Source: Neomicrococcus aestuarii (lineage in GTDB: Bacteria; Actinomycetota; Actinomycetes; Actinomycetales; Micrococcaceae). From it: a DNA stretch of 64,000 bases. Location: contig NZ_JACHDR010000001.1 in the NCBI RefSeq assembly GCF_014201135.1, positions 1,736,001 to 1,800,000 of the forward strand, given 5' to 3'. The notes beneath the pieces are model-generated. The model saw only the letters and a list, made by a program, of their open reading frames with translations, had not been told where the DNA came from and searched no databases. Below are positions 26,090 through 34,907 of the stretch, piece by piece (within the stretch, counting starts at the first letter, position 1; each line of letters opens with the position of its first letter). The translations under genes and the position numbers were made by a program.

Positions 26090-27658
26090 GTGACTGCTTC
26101 TTCGAATTCTGCAAATGAATCCTTCTCCACCATCTCGGTAGCGTCGATCGTTTTCGAATCCGCGAAAAGATTCCCGAACGACATCGCCATTGTGGTGGAT
26201 GACCAGCAGATCACCTACCGCGAACTGTGGGAGCAGACCCGGCGCTACGCCGGCGCGCTGAAGGCTCAAGGAGTGGGTCCGGGAGTGCCCGTTGCCGTGC
26301 TGATCCCAAATGTTCCTGACTTCGCCCGCGTGTACTACGCGATTCTGGCGCTCGGCGGAATCGTGGTCCCCATTCACGCTTTGCTCAAGGGCCGCGAAAT
26401 CGAGTACGTGCTGCGGGACAGCGGCGCGAAGACGTTGATCTGCGCGGCTCCTCTCCTGGAGCAGGGCGCGGCAGGCGCGGCCGCGGCCGAAGCCACGGTC
26501 CTCACGGTGTTGGCGCCCGAAGGTGCCACCGAATTCGCGCGGCTTGAAGCGCTCGCAGAAACCGCCGAGCCCGTCGCCACCTACGAGCCGTGCCGCCCGG
26601 ACCAGACCGCCACGATTCTCTACACCTCCGGCACTACCGGCCAGCCGAAGGGTGCACTCGGCAGCCACCTCGCACTCGTAGAGCAGACCTCCGTGTTGCT
26701 AACGAGTACGTTCGAGATGAGGCGTGGAGACAAGATCTTCGGCGGCCTCCCGCTCTTTCATACGTTCGGGCAGACCGTAGTTCTCAACGCCGGACTGCGC
26801 GCCGGTTGCACCGTGGTTCTTTGCCCTCGATTCTCCGGTGCCGCGGCCCTAGATTTGCTGGAAAAGCATGACATCGACCTGTTCTTCGGCGTCCCCACCA
26901 TGTACATGGCGATGCTCGAAGAGAGCAAGACCAACCCGAAGCGCTCCAAGAACCTTCGCTACGGCGTTTCCGGTGGCGCGGCCCTGCCGGTTGCCGTCCA
27001 CGAGAAGTTCAAGGAAGTTTTCGGCGTGAGCATTCATGAAGGCTACGGACTCACCGAAACGTCGCCGGTAGCAAGCTTCAATCACGTAGGCGTCCCGCCG
27101 CGCCCAGGAACCATTGGCCAACCCGTGTGGGGCATCCAGATGGGCATTGCTCGGCCAGAAGTTATGGACTCGATTGAACTGTTGCCCCTCGGTGAACTCG
27201 GAGAGATTGTCATCCGCGGACACAACCTGTTCAAGGGGTACCTCAACCGACCAGAGGCAACCGCGGAAGCCGTGGTGGACGGTTGGTTCCGCACCGGTGA
27301 CCTAGGCACCGAGGACGAAGACGGCTACTTCACCATTGTGGACCGCAAGAAGGACATGATCCTGCGCAATGGCTACAACGTGTACCCGCGCGAAGTCGAG
27401 GAAGTGCTGTCCAAGCACCCGGAGATCGTGAGCGTTGCGGTCTACGGCGTCCCTCACGAGATCCAAGGGCAAGAAATTGTTGCGGCCGTGGTGGTATCTC
27501 AAGGCAGCGCGGTCACCTCTGAGGAAATCCTCGCCTACGCGAAAGAACAATTGGCCGCCTACAAATACCCGCGCATCGTGGAGCTCATGCCCGAATTCCC
27601 GCTGGGTCCTAGCGGCAAAATTCTGAAGCGTGAGCTCGTCGCCCGACACGCAGAGTGA
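26090..27658 (+). CDS. Acyl-CoA synthetase (AMP-forming, long-chain fatty acid-CoA ligase type)
   Basis: 522 residues. Motifs of the ANL superfamily: TILYTSGTTGQPKGAL (ATP phosphate loop), GYGLTETSPV, GWFRTGDLG, and the A8-A10 region VDRKKDMILRNGYNVYPREVEE with GKILKRELV carrying the catalytic Lys. It activates a fatty or other carboxylic acid to its CoA thioester via an acyl-adenylate. Chain length cannot be read. The GTG start at 26090 lacks a clear Shine-Dalgarno sequence. The stop codon lies within a repeat copy. No beta-oxidation genes are adjacent. Confidence 0.93.
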   Translation: MTASSNSANESFSTISVASIVFESAKRFPNDIAIVVDDQQITYRELWEQTRRYAGALKAQGVGPGVPVAVLIPNVPDFARVYYAILALGGIVVPIHALLKGREIEYVLRDSGAKTLICAAPLLEQGAAGAAAAEATVLTVLAPEGATEFARLEALAETAEPVATYEPCRPDQTATILYTSGTTGQPKGALGSHLALVEQTSVLLTSTFEMRRGDKIFGGLPLFHTFGQTVVLNAGLRAGCTVVLCPRFSGAAALDLLEKHDIDLFFGVPTMYMAMLEESKTNPKRSKNLRYGVSGGAALPVAVHEKFKEVFGVSIHEGYGLTETSPVASFNHVGVPPRPGTIGQPVWGIQMGIARPEVMDSIELLPLGELGEIVIRGHNLFKGYLNRPEATAEAVVDGWFRTGDLGTEDEDGYFTIVDRKKDMILRNGYNVYPREVEEVLSKHPEIVSVAVYGVPHEIQGQEIVAAVVVSQGSAVTSEEILAYAKEQLAAYKYPRIVELMPEFPLGPSGKILKRELVARHAE

Positions 27659-27682
27659 GCGCCACGAGGCGTCGTCGTACTG
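27654..27682. repeat. 'TACGACGACGC' repeat copy at the end of the acyl-CoA ligase gene
   Basis: GGCGTCGTCGTACT (27668-27681) with GTGAGC at 27655-27660, separated by a short insertion. The stop codon of the ligase gene falls inside the GTGAGC part. Confidence 0.6.
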
Positions 27683-27725
27683 TGTACTCCCGCAGCCCAG
27701 CGCTTCCCGTTGGTAGGCTGGGAAG

Positions 27726-28868
27726 GTGAGTGCCTCTTCTGTTTCCGTGCGTCCCATTACCGCTTCCGAGCACCGCGCTCACCTCGAGCAGCACCCGCGC
27801 TCGTCCTTCCTCCAATTGCCCGCGTGGGCTGAGGTGAAGAAGGAATGGCGCGCCGAGTATCTGGGGTGGTTCCGCGATTCCGCGTTGGTAGGGTCTGCGC
27901 TGGTCCTGCACCGCCCGGTTCCCGTGGTGAAGTACACGCTCGCGTACCTTCCCGAAGGCCCAGTTTTTGATTGGGAGAACGAGGATTTCAAGGAATTCCT
28001 CAAGCCGATGGTGTCGCACTTCAAGAAGAACCGCGTCTTTATGGTCAAGATGGGGGCGCCGCTGATCCGCCGTTCCTGGAAGGCTGCGGATGTTCGCAAG
28101 GCGCTCTCTCAAGGTTCCGCGGCGCTCATTTCCGAGCTCCCCGAGGCTTTCGCATCACCGCGAGCCGATTTTGTGGCCGCTTCCTTGCGCGCCGCCGGCT
28201 GGCGGAAAGAAGAAGCTGGCGAAGATTTCACGGTGGGGCAGCCAGAATTTCAGGCTCGGATTCCTTTAGTGGACGACGACGGAGCCCAGCTGGACGTCGA
28301 CGGTGTTTTGGGGCAAATGAACCAGAACGCGCGCCGCGAAACGCGTAAGGCTGCATCGGGTCCGCTGGATGTGACCGTGGGTTCGCACGACGACATCGCC
28401 CGCTTCCACACCTTGTACCGCGAGACCGCCGAGCGCGACGGGTTCACCGGCCGCCCACAGTCTTACTTTGAGAACATGTTCGCGGCGCTGAACAACCACA
28501 AGCCCGGAACGTGCACGGTGTACATCGCTTCGCACGAGGGCGTGGACTTGGCGGCCGCGATACGCGTGCACTCCGGAGAGGGTGCCTGGTACGTCTACGG
28601 CGCTTCGTCCGCCGTTGAGCGCAAACTGTTTGCCCCAAAGGCATTGATGCACCGCATGATCACCGATTCCGTGGCCGAAGGATGCGCGTTCTTGGATCAG
28701 GGTGGCGTCTCCGCAACGCTTTCCAAGGAGCACCACTTGGCCGGGTTGACGCTGTTCAAGACCACCCTTGGCTGCGATGTTGTCCAAACGCTCGGCGAAT
28801 GGGATCTGACGCTCAACAAGGTGTTCACCACCGCGTACGAGCTCTACATGAAGCGGCGGGGGAAGTAG
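27726..28868 (+). CDS. FemAB/FemX-like aminoacyltransferase (peptidoglycan interpeptide bridge)
   Basis: 380 residues. Two GNAT-like domains are seen: the first with SSFLQLPAWAEVKKEWRAEYLGW and YLPEGPVFDWEN, the second with MNQNARRETRKAASGPLDV, FHTLYRETAERDGFTGRP, AAIRVHSGEGAWYVYGASS and LYMKRRGK at the end. These are typical of FemX/FemAB transferases that move amino acids from aminoacyl-tRNA to lipid II. The residue added cannot be told. The GTG at 27726 is preceded by GGGAAG. It converges with the RES toxin gene. Confidence 0.9.
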   Translation: MSASSVSVRPITASEHRAHLEQHPRSSFLQLPAWAEVKKEWRAEYLGWFRDSALVGSALVLHRPVPVVKYTLAYLPEGPVFDWENEDFKEFLKPMVSHFKKNRVFMVKMGAPLIRRSWKAADVRKALSQGSAALISELPEAFASPRADFVAASLRAAGWRKEEAGEDFTVGQPEFQARIPLVDDDGAQLDVDGVLGQMNQNARRETRKAASGPLDVTVGSHDDIARFHTLYRETAERDGFTGRPQSYFENMFAALNNHKPGTCTVYIASHEGVDLAAAIRVHSGEGAWYVYGASSAVERKLFAPKALMHRMITDSVAEGCAFLDQGGVSATLSKEHHLAGLTLFKTTLGCDVVQTLGEWDLTLNKVFTTAYELYMKRRGK

Positions 28869-28891
28869 GGGTTCGCCGGCCGCTAAGAACT

Positions 28892-29572
28892 CTATTTAAT
28901 AGTTACTGACCACATTTCGGACCAAGCAACAAGGTCCTGGTGGTTTACTTCGATAGACCGGACGCCAGCTTCGGAGACATTGACATACTCTTTATGCTCG
29001 AATATCGCCCAACACTCACCGTTGTTCAAGCGGGATATATAGCGAATTCCTGCGAAACGCGGACCTTTGGCATCGGTAGCTGTGTAGATTTCACCGGCCA
29101 GCTGGCGGGTTAGGCTTCGATCGCTACTGTAAACGTGCTCGGCATCGAAATGATCGAGCTTCCGCTGAAAGAGCACCCCGGGAAGTCGCTCGTCGAGCCA
29201 CTTCCACGTTTTCGGATGGCGAATATCCACGAATGGTAAGTCCGTGGATATTTCTAGATCGTAGAACCTACGGTTGAGCCGCCAGTCCTCGGGGAGTTCG
29301 TTGCTGAATCCCTCTTGTTCGTCAAGTGAGATATTGAGTGACCTGTAAAAGGCGCTCGGCCGAAATCTTGAGCAGACCTCATGGATGCAGGTTGCATCGA
29401 GGGTAGCCGCATAAAGTACACCGCCGCCAGGTACGTCAAAGCGATTCCCCTGCTTAGCTTTTCTAGCTTCCACAGCACCGACTCTGGAATAAGCAAGCGG
29501 GTCAATAGTCCTTGTTATTCTCACAACCTTTTGAGGATTGGCTATCAATGCTGGTTCCGCTTCAGGTGCCAC
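28892..29572 (-). CDS. RES-domain toxin (NAD+-consuming family), module 1
   Basis: 226 residues. RES family features: an N-terminal Arg strand (VRITRTIDPLAYSRVG), GGGVLYAATLDATCIHEVCSR with the conserved Tyr and Glu-65, DIRHP, and the C-terminal GIRYISRLNNGECWAIFE with Ser-180 and the closing strand. Characterised RES toxins such as MbcT and the Pseudomonas putida and Sinorhizobium enzymes break down NAD+ by hydrolysis or phosphorolysis; activity here is inferred. The GTG start at 29572 is 6 bases after the antitoxin stop, with GGGAGGATAAGG serving as its ribosome-binding site. It differs strongly in sequence from the second module's toxin. The key residues appear intact. Confidence 0.88.
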   Translation of the reverse strand: MAPEAEPALIANPQKVVRITRTIDPLAYSRVGAVEARKAKQGNRFDVPGGGVLYAATLDATCIHEVCSRFRPSAFYRSLNISLDEQEGFSNELPEDWRLNRRFYDLEISTDLPFVDIRHPKTWKWLDERLPGVLFQRKLDHFDAEHVYSSDRSLTRQLAGEIYTATDAKGPRFAGIRYISRLNNGECWAIFEHKEYVNVSEAGVRSIEVNHQDLVAWSEMWSVTIK

Positions 29573-29578
29573 CGGACC

Positions 29579-29950
29579 TTATCCTCCCGTTACAAATGCC
29601 TTTGCGGCGGCCAGCACATCGCTAGGGTGGCCACCGACAAGCTCTTCGATGGGCGACTTGTCATCAAGTTGGGGGTTCATTCCCATGAACCAGGCCCTTA
29701 CGGTTGCTGGGCTGTCTACCTGTGCAAGGTAAGTGAAGACGTGATAGGCATCCCGCAGTTGTTTTTCGGCCGTTTCGGGAACATCTAGGGCGCCCTTCGC
29801 ATATCGACGAATGGTCTGCAGTGACTTACCTGCTAGAGCCGTTGTCATGGTTGGTCCTAAATTGCTCAGCAAATACGCGACGATGTCAGCAATCCCAATC
29901 TGGGTGACCTGATGGTGGATAGCCCTTTCCGTCTGGATGGTGCTGCTCAT
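29579..29950 (-). CDS. Xre/MbcA/ParS-type antitoxin (DUF2384), module 1
   Basis: 123 residues. The N-terminal part holds a helix-turn-helix-like segment (MTTALAGKSLQTIRRYAKGA). The C-terminal 50 residues are the DUF2384 toxin-binding domain: TVRAWFMGMNPQLDDKSPIEELVGG, ending DVLAAAKAFVTGG. In the family this C-terminus inserts into the RES active site. It precedes the toxin gene, as usual for RES/Xre loci. The start has GGAACCCC upstream. It probably also represses its own promoter; an inverted repeat GTACGG/CCGTAC lies upstream at 29969-30010. Confidence 0.88.
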   Translation of the reverse strand: MSSTIQTERAIHHQVTQIGIADIVAYLLSNLGPTMTTALAGKSLQTIRRYAKGALDVPETAEKQLRDAYHVFTYLAQVDSPATVRAWFMGMNPQLDDKSPIEELVGGHPSDVLAAAKAFVTGG

Positions 29951-30302
29951 GGTGGGGTTCCTTTGCTTGTACGGTCTATCTGCGTGGCCTCATTGTTGGG
30001 CAGGCCGTACCTGTTTCCTCAACTTACGCTCATCTGACGGCCAAATCAATGCCCTGTGAGTCTCAAATGACACAAAAATGAATCGAATCTGATCGTGTTT
30101 TGAGCGAATGCGGACACTCAAGTTGTTTCCAGCGCGTTGCACCTACTTCTGAACCATTGATTATCTGCCGACTTCGAGAAGCTTCAAGCGAACATCACAG
30201 TAAGTGGTGTTATAGTCAATCTGACTATAACGAAGGTTGGAGACTTCACGAGGGGCTTTCATTGCAGATAGCCCCGGTAGATCGCAGAGAGGAAGGGCGC
30301 GA
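29951..30302. other. Divergent promoter region between toxin-antitoxin module 1 and the NAD operon
   Basis: 352 bases without a gene. It is more AT-rich than its surroundings. From left to right it holds the antitoxin promoter with inverted repeat GTACGG (29969-29974) and CCGTAC (30005-30010), then sequence with no assigned function, then the probable NrtR operator (30209-30231) and the leader of nrtR with GGAAGGG before its ATG. Confidence 0.6.
30209..30231. promoter_or_regulatory. Probable NrtR operator of the NAD operon
   Basis: A 23-bp perfect inverted repeat: GTTATAGTCA, spacer ATC, TGACTATAAC. A TATAGT hexamer inside the left arm could be the -10 element. It is 72 bases before nrtR. 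The TAGTC..GACTA core is consistent with published NrtR sites as I recall them. Confidence 0.78.
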
Positions 30303-31082
30303 ATGAGTCTCTTCGGCGAACCGTTCGTTGCCGCTGGCAACGTGGGCACCATCCCCGCCGCCAACATTTCCGAACGCGAACACCTCCAGCCCCAACTGGC
30401 CATTTCCACCGTGATCTTCGCGCTTCGGCCCAAAGAAGACGGAAAACTTGGACTGTGGCTACCGCTCGTCAAGCGCGTTCGGGAACCCTTCTTGAGCCTG
30501 TGGGCGCTCCCCGGGGGTCCACTCCGGGCTGACGAATCGCTCGAAGGTGCAGCCCGCCGGAACCTGCAAGAGACCACGGGCATCGAACCCGCCTACCTTG
30601 AACAGCTCTACGCCTTCGGTGGACTCCAACGAGCGCAGCACAAAGATGTTGGAGCGCACCGCGTGGTGTCCATTGTGTACTGGGCGCTCGTGCGGGACTC
30701 TGACTTCCCCGAGGATTTCGAGGCACGCCATAACGTCGAGTGGCATCCCGCGGAACCGGCTGACGGCTGCCCCGAAGAACTCGCCTTCGACCACCGCGAA
30801 ATCGTGGATTACGCCCTATGGCGCCTGCGCAACAAGGTGGAGCACGGGCAAGCCGGCTACCACTTCTTGGGCGAACTCTTCACGCTCGCCCAGCTAAGAG
30901 AAGTCCACCAGGCCGTCCTGAATAAGACCCTCGACAAAGCCAATTTCCGGCGAGACATGCTCGCCAGCAACACCCTCGAAGAGACAGACCTCTTCCAAAG
31001 CGGCGGCCGTCATAGACCACCGAAACTATTCAAATACACCGGCCCCCGTGGGCTCGGTTCCCCTTCCAGGAGCACCACATGA
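30303..31082 (+). CDS. nrtR: NrtR: Nudix-like transcriptional regulator of NAD biosynthesis
   Basis: 259 residues. The N-terminal Nudix fold contains the box region GGPLRADESLEGAARRNLQE followed by TTG. The canonical REUXEE is RNLQET here, so catalytic Glu residues are missing and hydrolase activity is unlikely. The C-terminal winged helix is the NrtR type: FTLAQLREVHQAVLN, LDKANFRRDML and GGRHRPPKLFKY. In known NrtR proteins the Nudix domain senses ADP-ribose, which releases DNA. The ATG at 30303 has AGGAAGGGCGCG before it. It overlaps nadA by 4 bp, so the regulator is part of the operon it should control, through the palindrome at 30209. Confidence 0.92.
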   Translation: MSLFGEPFVAAGNVGTIPAANISEREHLQPQLAISTVIFALRPKEDGKLGLWLPLVKRVREPFLSLWALPGGPLRADESLEGAARRNLQETTGIEPAYLEQLYAFGGLQRAQHKDVGAHRVVSIVYWALVRDSDFPEDFEARHNVEWHPAEPADGCPEELAFDHREIVDYALWRLRNKVEHGQAGYHFLGELFTLAQLREVHQAVLNKTLDKANFRRDMLASNTLEETDLFQSGGRHRPPKLFKYTGPRGLGSPSRSTT

Positions 31083-32395
31083 CATCCGTCGCTACCTCCA
31101 TCAAGCTCATCACTCGCGAAGAAGCAGAGCTCAAGCGCAACAACGCAGGCTCTTTCGCCCCGCAGACCTGCTCCACGGACCTGAATCAGGGACCGTGGGA
31201 ATTCGATGCCCTCGCGGACAAGCTGGGCATGCCCACCTACGGTCCGGGCGCCTCGATGGCTGACGTCGCACCAAAGGAAACCCCGCGACAGGGCCAGCTC
31301 CCGCAAGAGTACAAGGACGCAACGGACGAAGAACTGGACCAGCGCATTCTGAAAGCCAAGGAAGTGCTGGGGGACAGCGTCGTCGTACTGGGGCACTTCT
31401 ATCAGCGTGACGAAGTCGTGAAGTATGCGGACTTCGTGGGCGACTCCTTCCAGCTCGCAAATGCGGCGCTGACTAAGCCGGATGCGAAAGCGATTGTGTT
31501 CTGCGGCGTGCACTTCATGGCCGAAACCGCGGACATTCTCTCCACCCCGGAGCAGGCCGTGATCCTGCCGAACCTCGCGGCCGGCTGCTCCATGGCTGAC
31601 ATGGCGGACATCGATTCCGTCGAGGCGGCGTGGGCGGAGCTTGAGGCACAGTTTGGCACTGAGCCGGACGCGGACGGCAAGGTCCCCGTCATCCCCGTGA
31701 CCTACATGAATTCCAGTGCCGCGCTCAAGGGATTCTGTGGCGAGCACGGCGGAATCGTGTGTACGTCCTCGAACGCAGAAACCGTGCTGACCTGGGCGTT
31801 TGATCGTGCGCAGCGCGTGCTGTTCTTTCCGGACCAGCACTTGGGTCGCAACACCGCCAAGGCCATGGGCGTGCCGCTTGAGCAGATGCCCATGTGGAAT
31901 CCGCGCAAGCCGCTCGGTGGAAACACCGAGGACGAACTGCAGGATTCGCGCGTGATTTTGTGGCACGGCTTCTGCAGCGTGCACAAGCGCTTCAACGTCT
32001 CCCAGATTGAGAAGGCCCGCGCTGAATTCCCGGGCGTGCGAGTGATCGTGCACCCTGAATGCCCTATGGAGGTCGTGGACGCCGCGGACGAATATGGCTC
32101 CACGGACTACATCCGTAAGGCCATCGCGGCCGCGACGGAACCCACCACGTTTGCGATCGGCACCGAGATCAACCTCGTCAACCGTCTCGCGAATGAGTAT
32201 CCGCAGCACACTATTTTCTGCCTGGACCCGGTGATTTGCCCGTGCTCCACGATGTACCGCATCCACCCGGGCTACCTTGCCTGGGTGCTTGAAGGCTTGG
32301 TTGACGGCGAAGTGCGCAACCAGATCTCGGTGGATCCGCACGTCTCCGCGACCGCGAAGATCGCGCTCGAGCGCATGTTGGCGGCCAAGCCGTGA
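31079..32395 (+). CDS. nadA: Quinolinate synthase A
   Basis: 438 residues. It condenses iminoaspartate with dihydroxyacetone phosphate to quinolinate, using a [4Fe-4S] cluster. Motifs: VVVLGHFYQRDEVVKYADFVGDS, FCGVHFMAETADIL, NLAAGCSMADMA, GFCGEHGGIVCTSSN, VHPECPMEV and the C-terminal CPCSTMYR. The Cys residues in these last segments supply the cluster. The N-terminal 90 residues are longer than in E. coli NadA, as in other actinobacteria. The ATG overlaps the nrtR stop (ATGA) and the 3' end overlaps nadB. Confidence 0.96.
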   Translation: MTSVATSIKLITREEAELKRNNAGSFAPQTCSTDLNQGPWEFDALADKLGMPTYGPGASMADVAPKETPRQGQLPQEYKDATDEELDQRILKAKEVLGDSVVVLGHFYQRDEVVKYADFVGDSFQLANAALTKPDAKAIVFCGVHFMAETADILSTPEQAVILPNLAAGCSMADMADIDSVEAAWAELEAQFGTEPDADGKVPVIPVTYMNSSAALKGFCGEHGGIVCTSSNAETVLTWAFDRAQRVLFFPDQHLGRNTAKAMGVPLEQMPMWNPRKPLGGNTEDELQDSRVILWHGFCSVHKRFNVSQIEKARAEFPGVRVIVHPECPMEVVDAADEYGSTDYIRKAIAAATEPTTFAIGTEINLVNRLANEYPQHTIFCLDPVICPCSTMYRIHPGYLAWVLEGLVDGEVRNQISVDPHVSATAKIALERMLAAKP

Positions 32396-34038
32396 GCATT
32401 TTGGTGATCGGCAGCGGTGTTGCCGGGCTGAGCGCCGCGATCTCCGCCGTGCAACGCGGCGCCGAGGTCACGCTGTTGACCAAGGCGGCGCTCGAGGATT
32501 CGAACTCGATGATGGCCCAAGGCGGGTACGCCGCCGTGCTGCGCGAGGGCGAACGGTCCCCGGGCGATTCCGTGGAGAGCCATGTGCAGGACACGCTGTC
32601 TGCCGGTTCGATGCACGGGCTGCCCGCCGCTGTGCGACAGATTTGCGCTGGCGGCGCGGACTCGGTGGATCAGCTGGTGGCGCGCGGCGTGCCCTTTGAT
32701 CGGGACGCGTTCGGCCGCTATTTGCTCACGCTCGAGGCCGCGCACAGTTTTCCGCGCATCCTCCACGTGGGCGGCGACGCCTCCGGCCGCGGCATCACCT
32801 CCGCCCTGGTGGCGACTGCGAAAAGCCTTGCTGATCAGGGGCGATTGCGCGTGATTGAGGGCGCTGAAGTTGGTTCTTTGGTGCTGGATTCCGGCGCGGT
32901 GACGGGCGTTGAGTACTTGTCTTCTACCGGAGTACGACGACGCCTGCTCGCCTCCGCAGTCATCCTCGCCACAGGCGGGGCTGGGCAATTGTTCGCTCAC
33001 ACCACGAACCCATCCGTGGCTACCGGCGACGGCGTCCTGTTGGCCGCGCGTGCCGGCGCGATCTTGAAAGACCTCGAGTTCTACCAGTTCCACCCCACAG
33101 TGTTGACGGTGCAAGGCGCGGACGGATCGGTGTCTTCGCAGCTCGTGTCCGAGGCCGTGCGCGGTGAAGGCGCCGTGATTCGCGATGCTCGCGGGAAGCG
33201 TTTTGTACAGGAGTATCACTCGCTGGGTGAGTTGGCTCCGCGCGATGCGGTATCCCGAGCCTTGGCGTTGCATGCGCGCGCCGAACGCGAGAATGGCGCG
33301 GCGTTCCTGGACGCTACCGCGATTGAGGCCGAGCGCGGCAAGGGTTTCCTAGCTCAACGTTTCCCGACACTGGATGCCATGACCCGAGCCGCGGGCTTCG
33401 ACTGGACCCGCGAACTCCTTCCCATCAGCCCCGCGGCCCACTATTGGATGGGCGGCGTGGCCACGGACTTGAACGGCGCCACGAGCGTGCCCGGTCTGTA
33501 TGCGGTGGGCGAGGTGGCCTGCACGGGAGTTCATGGGGCGAACCGTTTGGCCTCGAACTCTCTGCTGGAGGGCGTGGTCTTCGCCGAGCGCGCCGTGGAG
33601 CACGCGCTTTCTGGTGCTCACGACTCCCTGGACGCAGGCGTTTTCCGCGGCGCTGCCTCCTCCCGGCCAGCACCGCGCGAAGTGTCGATTCCTGCCGCCT
33701 CATCCTCGGAGATTTCGGCGTCCATCAATTCGCTCACGCGTGAAGACGTCCAGGCCGCCATGGAGCGAGACGCCGGCATCATCCGAGATGCGGCCGGACT
33801 CAACCGCATCCGCAAACTCCTCGCGAACACCCCAGGCGAAGACGCAGCCGCGGACAACCTCCGAACCCTCGGACTACTCCTCGCCGAATCGGCCCTCGCC
33901 CGCGAAGAATCACTCGGCGCACACTACCGCCAAGACTCCCGCAAGGGTGGCACCTGGGTGAGCTCCGGCGTCGTACTCAAAGAAGAAAACCGCACGTCAA
34001 CGCATGAATTGGCGTTCGCGGAAAGGACTGCATCGTGA
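32392..34038 (+). CDS. nadB: L-aspartate oxidase
   Basis: 548 residues. It oxidises L-aspartate to iminoaspartate with FAD. It begins with the FAD-binding VIGSGVAGLSAAISAVQRG, then MAQGGYAAVL, GGDASGRGI, AVILATGGAGQLF, EFYQFHPTV, VSEAVRGEGAV and PISPAAHYWMGGVATDLNG, and near the end GEVACTGVHGANRLASNSLLEGVVF. The GTG start overlaps nadA by 4 bp. Two repeat-like stretches lie in the gene (32931-32950 and 33958-33978), read as VRRRL and SSGVVL. The C-terminal arginine-rich cap of some homologues is shortened. Confidence 0.96.
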   Translation: MSILVIGSGVAGLSAAISAVQRGAEVTLLTKAALEDSNSMMAQGGYAAVLREGERSPGDSVESHVQDTLSAGSMHGLPAAVRQICAGGADSVDQLVARGVPFDRDAFGRYLLTLEAAHSFPRILHVGGDASGRGITSALVATAKSLADQGRLRVIEGAEVGSLVLDSGAVTGVEYLSSTGVRRRLLASAVILATGGAGQLFAHTTNPSVATGDGVLLAARAGAILKDLEFYQFHPTVLTVQGADGSVSSQLVSEAVRGEGAVIRDARGKRFVQEYHSLGELAPRDAVSRALALHARAERENGAAFLDATAIEAERGKGFLAQRFPTLDAMTRAAGFDWTRELLPISPAAHYWMGGVATDLNGATSVPGLYAVGEVACTGVHGANRLASNSLLEGVVFAERAVEHALSGAHDSLDAGVFRGAASSRPAPREVSIPAASSSEISASINSLTREDVQAAMERDAGIIRDAAGLNRIRKLLANTPGEDAAADNLRTLGLLLAESALAREESLGAHYRQDSRKGGTWVSSGVVLKEENRTSTHELAFAERTAS

Positions 34039-34907
34039 CCCTAGAACCCATCCCGCTGGCACCTGCCGCCATCCGGCGCGTCCTCGAGAACGCGTACGCC
34101 GAGGATGCGCCGAGCGGCGACCTGACCTCGCTCTTGCTCATCCCCGCCGACGCCCGCGCGACCGCCGAGCTGCGCGCCCGCGAGGCCGGGGTGATGTCCG
34201 GCGGCCCCGTCATTAACGCGGGATTCTTGATGCACGACGACGCCGCTGAGGTCTCGCTCTTGGTGCCAGAAGGCGCCGCTTTCGACGCCGGAGCGGTGCT
34301 CGCGCGAGTGAGCGGAAACGCGCGTTCCTTGCTGACCGCGGAGCGCGTGGTCCTGAACTTGGTGCAACGCATGAGCGCGATTGCCCAGCTGACCTCACAA
34401 TATGTGGCGTTGACCGCGGGAACCGCCGCACGGATTGTGGATACGCGCAAGACCACGCCAGGGCTGCGCGAACTCGAACGCTACGCCGTGCGATGCGGCG
34501 GTGGGCGGAACCACCGCTTCAGCCTGTCCGATGCCGTGATGGCCAAGGACAATCACCTCGCCGTGCTGACCGGGGGCGACGCTTCGAAGCTGACGTCGGT
34601 GCTGCGTTCGGCGCGCGAACGCCTGGGGCACACCACGCACTTTGAGGTGGAAGTGGATTCTTTGGAACAGATCCCGTTCGTGCTGGATGCCGGTGTGGAC
34701 ACCATCATGTTGGATAACTTCACCGTGGAAGAGCTGCGCGAAGGCGTGGCGCTGATTGGCGGGCGTGCGCTGGTGGAGGCCAGCGGCGGCGTGAACCTTT
34801 CCACCGTGGCTGATATTGCGGCGACCGGCGTTGATGTCATCTCCGTCGGCGCGCTCACGCACTCGGTGTCCAATCTGGATATTGGGCTTGACGTGGTGAT
34901 TTCGTGA
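34035..34907 (+). CDS. nadC: Nicotinate-nucleotide pyrophosphorylase (quinolinate phosphoribosyltransferase)
   Basis: 290 residues. It converts quinolinate and PRPP to nicotinate mononucleotide. Motifs: EDAPSGDLTSLLL, ERVVLNLVQRMSAIAQLT, IVDTRKTTPGLRELERYAVRCGGGRNHRFSLSD (described here only by its key residues R, K, T, R, H), VEVDSLEQIPF, IMLDNFT and LVEASGGVNL. All expected substrate-binding residues are seen. It overlaps nadB (GTGA) and the desulfurase gene by 4 bp each. A repeat-like MHDDAAEV is encoded at 34232-34251. Confidence 0.95.
   Translation: MTLEPIPLAPAAIRRVLENAYAEDAPSGDLTSLLLIPADARATAELRAREAGVMSGGPVINAGFLMHDDAAEVSLLVPEGAAFDAGAVLARVSGNARSLLTAERVVLNLVQRMSAIAQLTSQYVALTAGTAARIVDTRKTTPGLRELERYAVRCGGGRNHRFSLSDAVMAKDNHLAVLTGGDASKLTSVLRSARERLGHTTHFEVEVDSLEQIPFVLDAGVDTIMLDNFTVEELREGVALIGGRALVEASGGVNLSTVADIAATGVDVISVGALTHSVSNLDIGLDVVIS
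34232..34251. repeat. Repeat-like sequence inside nadC
   Basis: GCACGACGACGCCGCTGAGG, read as HDDAAE. It matches the consensus at 14 bases and then diverges. It may be chance. Confidence 0.4.

Noticed and set aside
31373-31391. GCGTCGTCGTACTGG in nadA as a repeat copy
   Set aside because: It encodes the conserved SVVVLGHFYQ segment of NadA; a chance match is likely although the similarity is good.
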